Assembly (NCBI GenBank): GCA_036877525.1
Contig: JAZGTH010000072.1
Coordinates: forward strand, 1,054,001 to 1,118,000
Source of the DNA: Chromobotia macracanthus
Taxonomy: Eukaryota; Chordata; Actinopteri; Cypriniformes; Botiidae
Direction of reading: 5' to 3'
DNA length: 64,000 nt
Under the pieces are notes generated by a model. That model did not search any database, was not told the origin of the DNA, and worked only from the letters and a program-made list of their open reading frames with translations. How positions within the stretch are numbered: position 1 is the first letter of the stretch; the number at the start of each line of letters is the position of its first letter. Shown here piece by piece: positions 10,341 through 24,700 of the stretch. A program made the translations under genes and the position numbers.

Positions 10341-12359
10341 TCAAACTACTGTAGACCACCAGTCTACACAGTGGGAACTGACAAACCATTTTACACTGTT
10401 TATCCAGCAATGACACAGAATAAAGCATCTGATTGGTCAATCAGTACAATGAAAGATATTAAAGAAACTAAAGCACAAAAGATATTTTATTGGTCTTTTA
10501 AGAAAGATGTTCCTTTTATAAATGAAAGAAAGCAGAATTAGAATATAATTTAAGAACAAGTTGTTATATACCAGAGTACAGATTCAATCATATAAAAAAC
10601 CTAGCCCTGTCTCATAAATGTGGCAGCTCTCCCTGTGGTATGTCTGTTATTGTGTGCTAGTCCAGTCTCTGTGTGTGGGGATGAGAGTGTTTGTGTGTGT
10701 GGTTAATAAATTCCAGAACTCTGAAGGGCATCTTCCGCTTTAAGCATGAGAGTGAAAAGTGTTTCTCCTTGACGTATGTCCTTGCTTTACTGTGGCGTGG
10801 TTTACTATCTGAAGACCTTTACAAACAGCTTACTAGTGCATTTTTCATCTCTCTCAAATATCCCCCTCAGCACATACACACTACTTACATGTACTTTGAC
10901 CCCTTCTTTCCTTAGACTGCTCTGGTGTCATCTCACACAGTTGTCTTCTGCTCTTCCCAAGATTTCTTCTCAGCTTATCCTGTTTTTCTCTCACCTCTGG
11001 TCTTTGGTTAAGAGTTTCAGTCAGACTGGCTTTATAATTACAGCTGTTGGTTCTTGTCACCTACAGTAGTTTTCTGTAGTATTTTCTGCCACAGGATTAA
11101 ACATCACCACCGTAAAAACACAGTAACACCATCAAAGTACAGTAAAAGTACTCTCTCCTCTCTGCCAGAGCACACAAATCTACTTCGCTCCTGTGCTAAA
11201 TGAAAAAACGCCGCCTTTAGGCACACTGCACCAGGTTTGACTTTATTTACCCCAAATGCCATTGGTAATCTTGCATCATATGACCGATTGCAACACGTCA
11301 AGCTGGAATATACACAACTGCAAGCGTTATTTGTCTCAATGTGCGCGGTAACCTCTGGTCCAGCCGTTAAACTTATGATTTGACAGCTTTTAGCAACAAT
11401 AAACCAAAATGAGTTAGTGGACCTGTAGCACAGTGAACACAAAACAATTTGTTTTTGCTTATGCACACTTCTCTGCATCTGCTGCCTGTACTTGTTACTC
11501 TGTTTCCCAGCTCTGCTGTTTCTCCTCATGTCCCCAAGCTTTGCTGTGAAAGCATTCTTCTGTGAAATGGCCAACAGGAGAGAGAGATTAATCCAGCATC
11601 TCCTCTTCAGGTACCATTCAGAGAATGGTAGCCACCGTATGTGCTTTCCTGCACAATGTTATTTTTGTTGGTTAGGGTCAATCTTTTGGCTGTTTTATGA
11701 CCTTTTTTACTGTAGGTATTCATACACAGTGGTTAGATACAAAAACATACAATAGCAGCGTATTGACAGCATTTATAACAGACTTTATATAAGAAGCACT
11801 GTAGAGGTGTACAAATGTGTATGTTGTGTATGAACAAAATTGTGTGTATGACTTTTAAGTTCCACATACAATGTGTAGTGTTTTGTGTCCTTTTAATACA
11901 GTGATGTTGTGTGTTTCAGTGTCCATTTAAAATATGAAAATTTATGTACATTACATACTAATACTTATGCATACTAATAACACAATCCTGTACATAATTA
12001 ATTCTAATGACCACATTATGCTGTGCTCTTCAATGATGCAGTGCACATTTATTCTGTTTCTTGGTGCGTGTAAGGGACCTCGTACCTCGTATTGTCCCCT
12101 AAAGCACTGTATATTCATTTTTACACAGTTTGCCACTTTAAAACTTAAGCAGTTCATTATTTTGAAGGAATATTCAGGCTTGTTATAAATATTTATAGTG
12201 CTATAACTAGGGTAGTTAGGTAGTTAGTATTATATTAATGTAATCCTACATTTTACACAGATGAGTTAACACATGTTGTTAAAGTTAGCAAAGTGCTAGC
12301 AAGCACATAAAAGACGCTCCACATCAGTTTTATCTCCCGTTTCCCTTCTCTGTTTCATA

Positions 12360-12490
12360 CACATGCATCGATAACTTATAACCAATGTCACGCTTCATTA
12401 GGAAGCCTTTTGTATGCCCTCAGGAACGACTTCACGTCCTGCAAGGCATCCGTCTCGTTAATTCTGACCTCTGCTGTCGCTCATAAAAAC
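12360..12490. promoter_or_regulatory. Small CpG cluster
   Basis: Roughly seven CpGs in 130 bp, with an ATCGAT and a CTTCACGTCC, interrupt a CpG-poor stretch. No gene signal is attached. Confidence 0.15.
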
Positions 12491-12896
12491 ATTATTCTCA
12501 GCCATTAGCCCCCTGCTCTCATTATAGCTGCACTGACCAATAGGTAAAGAGGAGCAGGTAAAGTGTGTGAGGATGGATTACAGTAATGTACCGCGTAGGG
12601 CAGACCAAGGAGAATCTATACTGATTATGCTTTAAAAGAGTATTATATTATTCACAGAATTATTCCTTTGAAACAAGGTCTAATATGTGATTATTGTGGC
12701 TGACGCTCACCAGTCGGCTGATTTTTATGTAATAATTATGCATAATTAGAACTTGTAACTATGTAATTATAATTATGTATACATATAGCCAGATTTTCGG
12801 TATGCTAATGCAATCAGATTTACTAAACACAGCAAAGTGAATGGCAAATTCACTATAATGCTTGGTTTAAATGTCTAATTGTCTGTAAATATATAG

Positions 12897-12900
<4 letters not shown>

Positions 12901-12961
<61 letters not shown>
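12901..12961. repeat. (TG)30 microsatellite
   Basis: Thirty perfect TG units. Confidence 0.97.
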
Positions 12962-12962
<1 letters not shown>

Positions 12963-15900
12963 CTACACTACATAGTACAACTAATGTGTAACCATTCAAA
13001 CATTACATCCTAAACTTTCTATAAGAGAAACACATTTTTTTGGTCCTGTATCAGAGAGGTAGTCATAATTACTCTCTTTTTCAGACTAAGACACACTGCC
13101 ACAAATCATCTAATCCCCCTGAGCATTTCCAATTTAGTCTTTAACCTCTAGTCGTAAAAGAAAGAAATGAAGGGAGAGTGAAAGAGAGAGAGAATATGTA
13201 TGAGAGGCATAGAGAGAGACACAGTGCACATGTGATGGAAAGTGCTTGAGCAAGTGGAAGAAGGGAGATATACAGGGAGGCCATCTGGGAGGAGAAGGCG
13301 TAGAGGAACTTGTTGTTGAGAGGGGTTTATAGCTCTCTGTCTCTTCTCAGCCTGTGCCTGCAAAAACACATCAATTATACAGTGGTGCTTTTAGACAGCT
13401 GGCCTGTGAAAATCCTGATAGCATGAATATAACATAAAAGACTTGTCTTTTAAAAGCTTGCTGATCTCTCCTCATTGAACACAACTGAGAGTTATTGCCG
13501 CACTTCATGGAATGAAAGCTTCTGCTGCAGCTTCGGCATGGTATTAAAGATCATATCCACGTCTACTATGATGAAAACACTTTCTAAAAGCCTTAGGTCT
13601 TATCCACTGTAGAAATGAAAAGTGGGACCTAAAAGTTGGAGAGACCACTACTAAACACTCCCTACATCTCTCATTGGTTGGACAAACAGATAGCTCCACC
13701 CCAAAGCATGCCATTGGTTGAGCTAATGGTGCTATGTGGACTTCACAGCTTTGTGAAAAAAAAAAAAAAAACTCTTAACATGATTTGAGAATGTTCCACA
13801 GGGTATTGGATGATGTGTGCTTGACTGGAAGCAAGGACATCTGACCTTTTCTACATAGCATATGGTCAGTGTCACAGATTTGCTTAGTTATGTGATTAGT
13901 GATCTAGAAATCCTACAGCTGCAATCCATAACTTTTGCTTAAAAAATAAGCTTATAAAAATCAATATTACTGACCAAGTAATATTAAAATCTGTTACTGA
14001 CCAAGAACATACCACACTGTGTTGAAAACGGTCTCTTTACCTTACCCTGATTCGCAACAGTAAGTTTATAATAATTATTTATAATTTGAGCTGTCAGGTC
14101 TGATTTCCAGGGAAATGTCATTTCAACATACACGTTTTTTCATGTATAGAAAAGTATGCAAAGGATCCTTCAGTTGTTGTTCACGTTTTTTTAAACAGAG
14201 ATGGCAACAGAGAAATTTACAAATTGCAGCTTTATTTTTTTATTTTACATAATTTTTCATAACACAAAACTTTCTGTCTGTTATAAGGTGTAAATAAAAT
14301 TGTATAACATTTTATAACTTGGTCCCAGACTTTTAGACTCTGTAGGTCTCCTGTCTTACTGTAAAACAGTGCTCACTGCGGTAGGGTGATGGTTTTCATT
14401 TAATCCATTAGTGACAGCTGGTCTGTAAAGGCATGTGGGGAGTTGGCAGTTTTATTGTTTTTTGTCAGCTCAAAGCTGACGTCGCAGTTCAGATGTCTTA
14501 AGGGTTTGGAGATTGGACCTTCATAATGGAAAGTCCACTAACTTGTCGTGTTTTGTGTGTCAGACTGGGTCATTTGAGCTGACAGGAACCACTAATGTGT
14601 ACTTAAAAGCCCACCATCAGCCAAAAGTATTGAAATGCAAATCAACGATCTGTGCTTTTTAGGCTAGTGGCAGCCACTGGCTTGTTAAAAGATGAATGTC
14701 ACCACAGAACAAATGTTTCCAGTTGAAAAGCTCATGAGCAGCTAGGAACCAAATGCGTGAACTTTACAAAAAGCATGCATTTATGTATACAAACTCTGAC
14801 CTCCCTGTGGGATAGAAAAATAAAAATGAAAAAGATCATACAAACGGCACTGGGGAACTTAGTGTTTAACTTCTAATAAGTTCTAATTCTAATAAGTTTT
14901 AATTTCTAATAAGAAAGAAAAGGACAGAATGTGGATTTGAAGTTTGTTACAAAAAATAAAGATTGGATTGATGATCATATATATGTGTGTGTGTACATAC
15001 ATAAACACACAGTTGTCTTTTACATGTACATCAATCAGACATGGACACAGCAGTAAGCTCATACTGTATGCGCTGAGGGGCCAAACTTCCTTTGGCAGAC
15101 TCTTCTGAGGCACCTGGCAGTCTGAGGCTCCAAAATCCAGCCCTGAAGAACATCACAACAAGAACCACCCCAACATTCTCTCACTGTGTCTCTATTTGTT
15201 TCTTATTCTCAGCTTGTCTCTCTCACTTTTTTGTGTGGGAGACAGCAAAAGTGAGCTTTGTGATTACTGAGCCGGCCATCCATGATGTACAACAACTTCT
15301 GTGCCAGCACACACAGACACACACTGCCTGAGTGAACCAGGAAGATTCCTTTTGTTGAGATGAAAAAGAAAAATGTGTAACATTTGATTTGGTTGCTTTA
15401 CATGCTTGTCAAATGCAAATTGGATGAAATTGGTGGATGCTGTCAGAGATCTGCCGATGATTCATGCTGCTTTATAAACACCCGTCACGCTCATTTTTAC
15501 CCAGTCCTGAATGTTAAATCACAATATAATGGCATAAATCAAACACTAACCTGCGAGAGGAGCAGACGCACCTGCAGATGGCGCTGCCAGGGCCAGGCTT
15601 GAGTGAACAGCATGGCTGATCTCTGGAAATGTCAAGCAGAAATTGTTCGACTTTTCATCAGACATGAGGGAGGGAGAGGGAGAGAGAGAAAGAGAGAATT
15701 ACATAAATAAAACGAGGCAGGTTACAATCAAGGGTGGGAATTGATTTCAGAAGCCTATTCAGGCAGAACACCACAGAGAGCTTGCACATCAAAACAGAAC
15801 AGTTTTGATTAGCTTGATGTGCTCGCCAGAATGTGCGCACACACACACAAACTGATGAACAAGATTGCAAAGTAATGAGAAAAGTTTGTCTCAAGGCTGA

Positions 15901-16682
15901 TACCCCAAACAATTACTGTAATGTGGACATACAGTTTGGTGTCTTTTTTCATGAAAGTCTTAATTTAACATTCACCAGTGTGCTTCAATTTACTCTGAGA
16001 AATATATCAATTTTGCATCACTTCCTGCTGGATGAAGCACATCTGAAAGTATAAGAAAAAACAATCATGTTCAGAAGCTGAGGAACAACGGATGATCTCA
16101 CGTGGACTTTATCTCCTCTAGAGTTTCAGCAACTGTCCCATTAAAGTAATTCTCTCCTAGGGAATTTTGGGAGACAAAGACAAAGTTGATTCCTGAAAAA
16201 TATGACTGAGAACTCCATTAAGCCTCCTCATCTAAAAAAAGAACAACACTTTTTCTGAATTAGCACACATAAAAAAACCCTACCTGGTTGCTGGCATGTG
16301 CCTGTGATAATTTGTTATTTCAAACTTTACCACTGCTGTTTGAATAGAGGATTCAGATCTGAGATAAACATTCAGCTTTTGTAACGGGAACACTACAGAA
16401 TGTGATGTAAGCACTGGCCTCAGATCAGGGAAGCATCAAAAAGATTTAAACAGAGAGATCTTTCTGGAGTAAAGGTAGAATGGAGAAGAGTAAAGTACAT
16501 GATGGATCATCATAACACAAAAGTACGGCTCTTAGAAAAAGAGGAATGAGGTATTTGCAGACTTGAAAGCTCAAATGAGAGTTTAAGGTTCACTTTTCCA
16601 CAATGGTCTTTTTCATGCTTATTCACAAGACAGGGTCTCACCTGGCTTTATCGATCTCCACTTGAGCCCCAATATTCACTCT
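12962..16682. other. Noncoding DNA
   Basis: A 16-base poly(A) lies at 13756-13771 without an attached retroposed body, and the TTCTAATAAG triplicate at 14869. Nothing else is supported. Confidence 0.55.
14869..14915 (+). repeat. TTCTAATAAG triplicate
   Basis: TTCTAATAAG occurs three times within 47 bp, separated by short T/A-rich spacers. Confidence 0.8.
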
Positions 16683-16766
16683 GGCAAGCATTACTTGCTG
16701 ATTCTGCCTGCATCTGATTGGATAAGCACAAAAAGGCCGGATGCTATGATTGGCTGAATTCTATAA
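16683..16766 (+). repeat. Diverged dispersed duplicate, copy 1
   Basis: GGCAAGCATTA, TGCTGATT, CTGCATCTGATTGGATAAGC and TGATTGGCTGAATTC occur in the same order as at 18469. Family unknown. Confidence 0.55.
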
Positions 16767-18468
16767 CCAAGTCACCAGGCTGTTTTCTGGCAATGCTCAC
16801 TGCTGTTCCTAAAGGAAAACATCGAGATGGATACAGATAGAAAGATAGAGTCAGCAAGAGAGGGAGGTGGGGTTAATAGTCATTTTCAGTCCACCAGAGT
16901 TTACAGAGTGAGATATTACATAACCAGTACCTAAGGAAATTCTGTGCTTGTGGGTAAGAGTTCCTTCTGCTTTGTAAGACATGCTGACTGAAGCCAAACT
17001 GCTTAAAGTCAACAAACTACTGAATAATACAGAGACCTGTTCTAAACCCTGGTAAGCTACATGAGGTGGCAGCATTATAACTGAAATGGAACCCCATAAT
17101 TGACTAATCTGATGCTCCCTACAAAGGGAGTATATCTTAAATATGGCACTGCTCACACTAAGAACAACTGACTCAATTGAGTTCAGCACAGGCGACGTAA
17201 CAGGAACAACTCAAACAAATATGAATATCAAACACATACATATTTTTTAATAATTAAATGTATTAAAAAGGAAAAATTATTAAATACATTTAGTAAAAAG
17301 TTCTCAGTATATTTACTAAACGTGTTGCAATGCATTATGGGATAGACTATGGATACATGCAATGCTGCCTTAGAATTTGGCCAGAGTGAGGTATTTTAGG
17401 AGGCTGCATAACAATATATTATACCTTACAAACTTTTTTTTTTTTTTTTTTAAACAGAGCGTCTGAAAATCTTTCGGCCACTGAACTGGCAGATGTATGT
17501 CAGATCTGGATATGTGGACAGGATACAATTGAGGTCAAAGGTCACAAATAATATCTGGTGTCAGATTAAGTGCCTCTGGGATTGAGATTAAGATCTCTGG
17601 GATTTTGTGGGTTCAAATAAGGGAGAATTATTCAGCATCTGTTCAATGAAAGCAATGCTGCCCTGCTTTACTTCACCACCATGTGCTGCAGCAAGTCGAT
17701 TCAAATGGGGATAATATTATTAGGTCAAGCAAAGGCAGGTTTTAAAGTAAACAAACAGGCGTTGGACATTAAAAACTATAAACTAAAGGTGTGAATACAG
17801 CCATTATATTTACCAATACAATTTCTTGCATTCATTTATATAGGATTGGCCATTTCCTCTTCTCCTATGGTCTCCTGTAATGTCTATGGTCTGTGCATGG
17901 ATATAAATATATATATTTACATTATGTATTCTATGTGCAGATCTGTCATATATTCTCCAGCCTACAGAAACATGAGAGAAAATCACGGAGATGTATTTTC
18001 AGAGGAGAAAAGGTAGATAAGAAGAGAGAAAGCCAATGGAAGGATGGAATGCTTGCATAAAAAGTGAAATGGCAAAGGCCTATAGTGAGAGCGAAAATGT
18101 GTTTATTAAAATTTCATTAAATCTAAAAGTGCCTTCATGTGGCAGGGATAGTGCTGGGAGAGCTGTTCTTTACACCAGAGCTTGAACGTCCCTTTTACTC
18201 TCTCTCTCAGCGTTCAACATCGCAGGTTCTGGTGTGTGAGGTCACACAGGGGTCATTGAACAGGAAGCACCCATGGGCAAGACATGAAACTGTGAATATA
18301 TTGACATTATAGATATGTATATGACATTGTGAATGTATTATTTGCATGTCCATAAGGATATTTCAGTCATACTGGATCACATATTTTTATGCTTTTTTGT
18401 ATAATATGATATGCTGGCCCCTTCCTAACTGATTTGCATAGGCTCTGATGTACAACCCTAATGTTTTT

Positions 18469-18550
18469 GGCAGGCATTAGCAGCTGATTGGTTGCTGACT
18501 GCTTCTGATTGGATGAGCACAAACAATCAACTGTGATTGGCTGAATTCCT
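18469..18550 (+). repeat. Diverged dispersed duplicate, copy 2
   Basis: GGCAGGCATTAG, GCTGATTGG, CTGCTTCTGATTGGATGAGC and TGATTGGCTGAATTC parallel the copy at 16683, about 1.8 kb away, same orientation. Confidence 0.55.
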
Positions 18551-18617
18551 AAAAACAATTTGTGGTGATTTCACAATGTGACTTCAAACATTCCTTCTCA
18601 AAACAAATGGCTATAGT

Positions 18618-18771
18618 TAACCTAAGCTGGTTTTCTGGTCTAAGCAGTTTGAAGCTGGTTTCTCAGCTTGTCTCTCAATCAAAACCTCTAAAATCATTAA
18701 CTTGGTGGCCATCCAAGACCAGCAAACCATCTCAGACTGGTTTAAGCTGTTTGTTTATTTTTTAGCAGGGG
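18618..18771 (-). mobile_element. AGCTGGT-rich MITE, reverse copy
   Basis: On the minus strand it starts CCCTGCTAAAAAATAAACAA then CAGCTTAAACCAGTCTGAGA, the same terminus as the copy at 10223. It ends among AGCTGGTT units around 18625. Confidence 0.6.
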
Positions 18772-20464
18772 TATAAATGTGTCACACAATATCAGTAAAT
18801 CAACCTCGTAGTTTGTCAATACAGATAATGAACATGCCTAATGCGAAAACCACTACAAAAGCACACTACCCTGATTAAATGCTTGTCTTCTGGCTATTCA
18901 GCTATAATTAGTTAGATTGATCAAGCGTTCAGTCTTTGAGGCTCAGTTGACCCTGTTAGAGACAGGAAAGGGACAATGGATGGCTTTAGGTAGCTAAAAC
19001 TGCCTGATTTGGTGGAAAGGACAGTGTGAAGCCCCTGAGAATGCATTACAGTCAGGAATGAAACAGCATTATATCCTCTGGTCAGCAGGAAAGCCTTTGG
19101 CAAGAGCTTTAATCCTTCAGGTGTAATTCTCAAACAGGGATTTGGAAAGAAAAGAGGGGGATATTAGATGCCTTGCATGAAATTGACTAGAGCATAGAAA
19201 ATCGTGACCGTCTATAATAGCACATAAAATTGTTAGGGCTCGTTGGAGATCTTCTGTTATTTTTATTTATTTGTTTTTTGGTCTCTCCTTGATCATTTCA
19301 TTAACCAATAGATGCAAATACCAAGAAAAAATCCCCTGGGGAGACTCAAATGCTGAAGCTGATTACAGCCTTACGGCCACTGCTGTAGCAACACATACAC
19401 ACACAAATGAGATTTTTACATTCTCTGAAGAAAATGTGAAACGCTTAGAAGTATGGTAAGCCACATGGTTAGCATGTTGTGTGGGCTACCAGGGCGATTC
19501 TATGCAGATTCAAGGGTGTTCCTAATGCTTATTAGACAAAAGTCAAATGAGCCCACCCCACAAATTCCTGCAATATTATGGTTTCTAGATATGGCTCTGG
19601 TCCCACCAGTAATATAACATTGTGGTCTGTCCACAATGTGAAATGACATAATCACAGCCAATCAGAACATAGTTGAAGTTTGTTGTACAATTATGTGAAG
19701 TATGCCAATAAGATTTTACTGTGGGTGAGACTATCCAGCATGACACAGCTAAAAAGAAACTTTCCTTTGATGAAATAGTTTCCACTGCCAGTACAAATCA
19801 CAAGTCCCACCAAGTAGAAAATAAGATGTCTCTTATTTTCACATCTCTTCAACATGATCCTTGCCTCAGCAACCACCGCAAAAACATGCATATGTAGCAA
19901 AAAGTAAACAAACGAGCCAATCTGGACGTTTAAGACTGCCAATGTTTTGGCAAGGAACAGGGAAAGCAGTGAGAGAGTCTAAGGTTGACAAATGTGTCTA
20001 GAAGGATATATATTGAGGGGGAAGTGAGACAGTCAATGCTTATCCAGCAGTATGTGGCTGAGCGAACCCAGATGCCAGCAAAGTTTGAATTGTGCATGAA
20101 AAAGCAGATGGGAGGGGGATGATGCCAAAGAAATTGAAAGAGATACAAAGAGGGATATTAAAAATGTAAACGCAGAGGAAGTCGTCTTGGCCCCTGAACT
20201 CTCAATGAAAAGCAGCTTAAACACAATAAAGCATGACAAAGGCTGTACCACACACATTGTGTCCCTTGTCATATTCTCTGTTATGATTACACTTTATTTC
20301 CCTGCCATCGATCAAAATGAAGTCACATGCTTATCTTGCGTTCAGCTCTATCACCACTGTCATCTTTAAGGGTTATTTTAAGATGCCTATATATCTCAAT
20401 CGCGCCAAGCTCTCACAGTGTGGCTGGTTCCACTGATAAGGATATATGACAGAACCCAGGATCG

Positions 20465-20690
20465 AATGAGTGAACCGTCTGACTTCATTTCAAGAATCTA
20501 CTGATATTTGCATGCCCGTCGCATTTCAGCTGTTTTACACAGTAACACGTCTTTATTGTCTGATGAATCGGCTATTTAACGTGTGCTGCTATTAGCATCT
20601 GACATCGCAATGACCTTTCACGTGCTAATAAACTGTTGATGACAACGTATGACTAATAAGACACTGGCAGGCGGCTGCTAGCATGCATGA
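20465..20690. promoter_or_regulatory. Moderate CpG cluster
   Basis: About ten CpGs fall in 230 bp, with TTTCACGTGC and several TAAT/ATTA cores. This resembles a conserved noncoding element in composition only; conservation was not tested. Confidence 0.2.
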
Positions 20691-21091
20691 CTTAGCAGGC
20701 AGAAACAGTGTACACTTTGCCAGAGGGGACAGGGCGTAAGTGAAGGGAACAAGGCGGTGACTAGGACACTTCCTCTGAGATAAGAAATTTGTGTTCTCGG
20801 TGCGTCAAAAGTATAAATCTATATAATGCACACAGCTAACAGGAGTCAAAACACCCGAGTCATCCTCAGTCTGGTGTGCAGAGGGCAGCTGGCAGTGAAG
20901 GAATGCCACATTTAATCATGTCGACTTATTTTAAATTACTGAATACAGGATGAATCACCTAATTGTGGATACATTCATTTTAATTGCCCGCAGGTAAGAG
21001 ACATCACAAATGTGATAGCTCACTTAAAAATGTAACCAGAAAAATGTAACTAATTTTCTCAGAAGACAGAACATCAGGTTTGAAACAACAT

Positions 21092-21132
21092 GATTGTGAG
21101 TGACTTAGTTTTGGTGAACTATCTCTTTTAAA
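21092..21132 (+). mobile_element. Terminal scrap of the palindromic DNA transposon
   Basis: TTTTGGTGAACTATCTCTTT then TAAAG matches only the last 30-40 bases of the right end. Confidence 0.35.
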
Positions 21133-21250
21133 GTTTCCGTAAGTGATTTTTTTCTCTCACTGAATTGGGCGTCTTGAAATATCACACCCGTCTTGGTGGC
21201 AGTTCTAGGCTCTGTAAACAGCAGGATAAATGTGTGATTGGTCCATGGTT

Positions 21251-21299
21251 GAATAATTTGTTTAGCCAATAATTTGTTTGAATAATTTGTTTAGCCAAT
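21251..21299 (+). repeat. Short tandem duplication
   Basis: The 20-mer GAATAATTTGTTTAGCCAAT occurs identically at 21251 and 21280, offset 29 bp. Confidence 0.9.
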
Positions 21300-21603
21300 C
21301 AGATGACAGAAAGCACTAAGGTGCCAATCATTGCATACATTACCAGGACAGCCCATATATGGGAAGCTAAGAGTGTGGTAGCTGGAGTAAATCATTAAAA
21401 TTTAAAGGCACATGCAGCTTCATAAACAGTTGTAAGTTGCTGACAACTTCGACAAGGCTAAAATGATGAGCTGCAGCTCTACATTTCTTGGAACATCGAT
21501 CAACTGGGAACTTAATTCTCCCTAACAGCTTAGACAGAGCATGCGAAACAGCATGCATTTTAAAATAGAAAAAAAGAACTGTCAATATACTTCACCCATG
21601 GTA

Positions 21604-21760
21604 ACCAGTTCACAGGAAACATTCTGTGAAAGTTCTCTCAAAGTTATCAAAAACATTCTTTAAGTAATGTTTGTAGAACATAGAAAAAAACCTGAACATT
21701 AAATTGTAGAATGTTCAATTTCATATACATCAAAAACTTTATTCTTAACTAGGTAGTGGA
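21604..21760 (+). mobile_element. CCCAGCTAAC-type MITE, 5' part
   Basis: The family's 5' half is present (CACAGGAAACATTCTGTGAA, GTTCTCTCAAAGTTATCAA, CATACATCAAAAACTTTATTC-like sequence). The 3' half is absent after 21760. Confidence 0.6.
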
Positions 21761-24700
21761 CACACAGCACAGACGACTGATAAAGTTTTAGTGAAATCCC
21801 TGATATTTAAACACACACACACAAACACACACTGAAACTGTGAAACACACTAGAGAGGAAAGTAAGGCGGAAACCTCTTTTGGCATGGCATATGGACTCT
21901 GGAAACAATCCTATCAGGCTGTTCTCTACACTAAATCCCAAGGTTGAATATTGAAAGGGGGCCGTGACGATGTGGATAATGGTAGTAGACATCCCTCCCA
22001 CAGTGATGCCAGAAGCCTTAGGAGAAAAGTACAGAACTCACACATCTCAACTGTAAAAGAGCACACCATGAGAGATAAAAAACAACAAGACAACAGGAGA
22101 CAGACTGAGAAAGGTTCTAGCAGCACAGTACATATCTATCTGCCTCTAACAATATATATGATACAATGAATGACTTGAGTGTCTGTTTCTGTTTCTATAT
22201 GTTCATTATGATGTCATTGTCATATTTAGTCTTGGCTAGAGTTATGGTTGGTTAAGGCTGTAGCAATGAATAACAATATTATTCTACTCTCTATATATGT
22301 TGGTTTATATGCATGCATTACATTCCTATATGTCTCTTTCTGAGTGTCCTGTTGTGCATGAGGTCACAGCTCAAAGTTCTTGACCTCACAATTAACTATG
22401 GCATGATAGTCGCAAAGTCATAATGAAAGGCCCGAGGGGATGAGGAAGTGACATCATGTGTGTGGACAGGCGGTGACATCTCACTTCTGACCTCGTCTTG
22501 TGTGATCCAGGAGTGTGACAACACATCTGAGCACAGCTCCAACAAATAGATGTCACATCAGTGTGAAGGGCCTGTTGGTGATTGTTGGTTTGAGCTGTAA
22601 TGTTCTTGAGGCTTGTTCACAGCTAATCTGATAAGACTAAATGACATAAAAGAACATTGATTAAAAACAATCATTGCAGTACGATACTGTAGGTTTGGTG
22701 GGAAATGTATTGTTATTAGTGGTACCTCAAATGATGTGGTTGTGAGAAGATGTGTGCTATTAGATTTCTAAGTGGTTTAATTTATGATTTTAAAACAGGT
22801 GGGAAAATTCGATAAACTTATAATGAAAGAGGCACCCACGCCTTATGTTGAAAGCAGAATATCAAAGAATTAACTCTTTTGAGTGGAGTCAGCCCAGCCT
22901 AAGAGGAAGCGATTAAGAGAGAATTAACTGCCTGACCAAACAAATTGAAAGCAAGAAGAAATGTGCATTCCATTACATATCATGTACATATTATATATAC
23001 ACACAAAAACACACAGAGTTTCTTAACTCCCCCCTGCTGTTGTAAATTGGGACCCCATGGGTTCGCCGTATGTTTAGCATTTATACCTGTAGGACATCAG
23101 ACCCACTCACACACACTCTGTGATATTTAAAAATATCTGAGCTCCGTCATCCATCTTCATTAGCTGGTGGGGCTGAGAGACAGTGCAGACACTCTCAACA
23201 GTTAATAACATAAAAAGCACATCATGGACCGCAGGGAACTCGAGCACAAAAAAGAGAGTGCTATTAATATCCCGACACACACACACTTAGTATGTATACC
23301 CATGTTCATATGCATCCCACACACGCTACGCAACCCTCAGAACACCCAACAACAAAAAGACAGTGTGACCTTCATCCATACTTCTTAACATAATGAAGCT
23401 GCACTGTTACCTCAGACTGGTAATTATTCAGTACCATGGTATACTGTAATGTATATTAAAGATGCGTTACTATCTGATACCATGTTGTAAGGGTGTCAGT
23501 TAGCACATTATAGTTAGTTTTTATATTTGATCTTTAATTACTGTATTCTGATTGCATTATACTACAGGCAGAGGAGAAATGTAAGCCTGTTTCTGGTGAA
23601 TTCTTCAGGATAACTAATTAAACGCTGGGAAAACGGTTTTGTGGTATTGAATTTATAGTATGGAATACTTCTGGAGCGCTGCATATGAGGTCTGGGTATA
23701 ATGGAAATGTTAACCTTTATGTTTACAGTTTTCTCTGGTTTACTGCTCATTTTCTGAGCTATATAGTAATTAGAAAAGGGGAGAAGAAGAAAGCCGATGT
23801 CCTGCAGAGAACGTGCATCAGAGACTTCATTATTGTGGTTGTTATCCATCACCACCTTCTCCATTTCTACTTCTCCTTTTGCGTCTTTTTCTCATTTATA
23901 TCTCAGTGGGGGAGTGAGGTTTGCTCTGTCCACCAGTGTGGGCTGTGAGTTTGTGGCAGCGTTTCTCCCCGCTGGTTCATTATGTATGAGCGTGGCAGAG
24001 CCACAAATCTGCAGCAGAAGTTTTGGAGATGCTATCTTGGTTTCATCTCCCCAGATACAGTTCAGCCATGATTATATCTCGAGCTACAACACGTTCCAGA
24101 AGATCATATTTTCCAGCAGAATGACTGACACCGGCCTGCTGCCCACCCCTGTAACGGCCAGCAAAAATAACATGACTATTTGAACACAGGAAAACAGTAA
24201 CTAACAGGTTTTTAAGACAGAAAAAGCATTGGTTTGAAGTAATGCCAAACTTTGTTTCTTTTAGATTTATATATTTTGGAGTGCAAGAACATACAGTAAT
24301 TAAGAGAAGTTTGCAAAGTTAAATTGAAGAATGCACAACTGTACCCTAAAAAAGCTGTGAATGTAAATAGAAAAATATGAATATGACTAAACAATGTTTA
24401 TTAGTGTACTTCTGTACTGCTAGATTTAAAACCTGATAGTTAACAACAACCTGGTGGTTATAATCATATTGCCGTGAGGTTACTAGGCGCTCTGGGTTGT
24501 TGGTTACTGGCCCAAAACAAAAGAGAACAAAAAGAGAAGGCCAGTTTCTAATTTACAGCTCAGCCCCAAGGTTCAAATATATTATAAAGATAACACATTT
24601 AATGCCTTTTCCCATCACAATACAGCAAAATTTAATATATCAGCTATTAAAAGAAATTGTACCAAGATATTACTTTCTTTAGTCACGAGTCTCATAATTG

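Larger units (their letters stand above)
9641..12900. other. Noncoding DNA with one MITE fragment
   Basis: It holds the AGCTGGT element at 10223 and a small CpG cluster at 12360. A 156-codon minus-strand open frame (11104-11574) shows no recognisable domain and is taken as chance. Confidence 0.5.

Noticed and set aside
11104..11574. 156-codon minus-strand open frame
   Set aside because: No recognisable domain, no splice context and cysteine/serine-rich random-looking composition; taken as chance.
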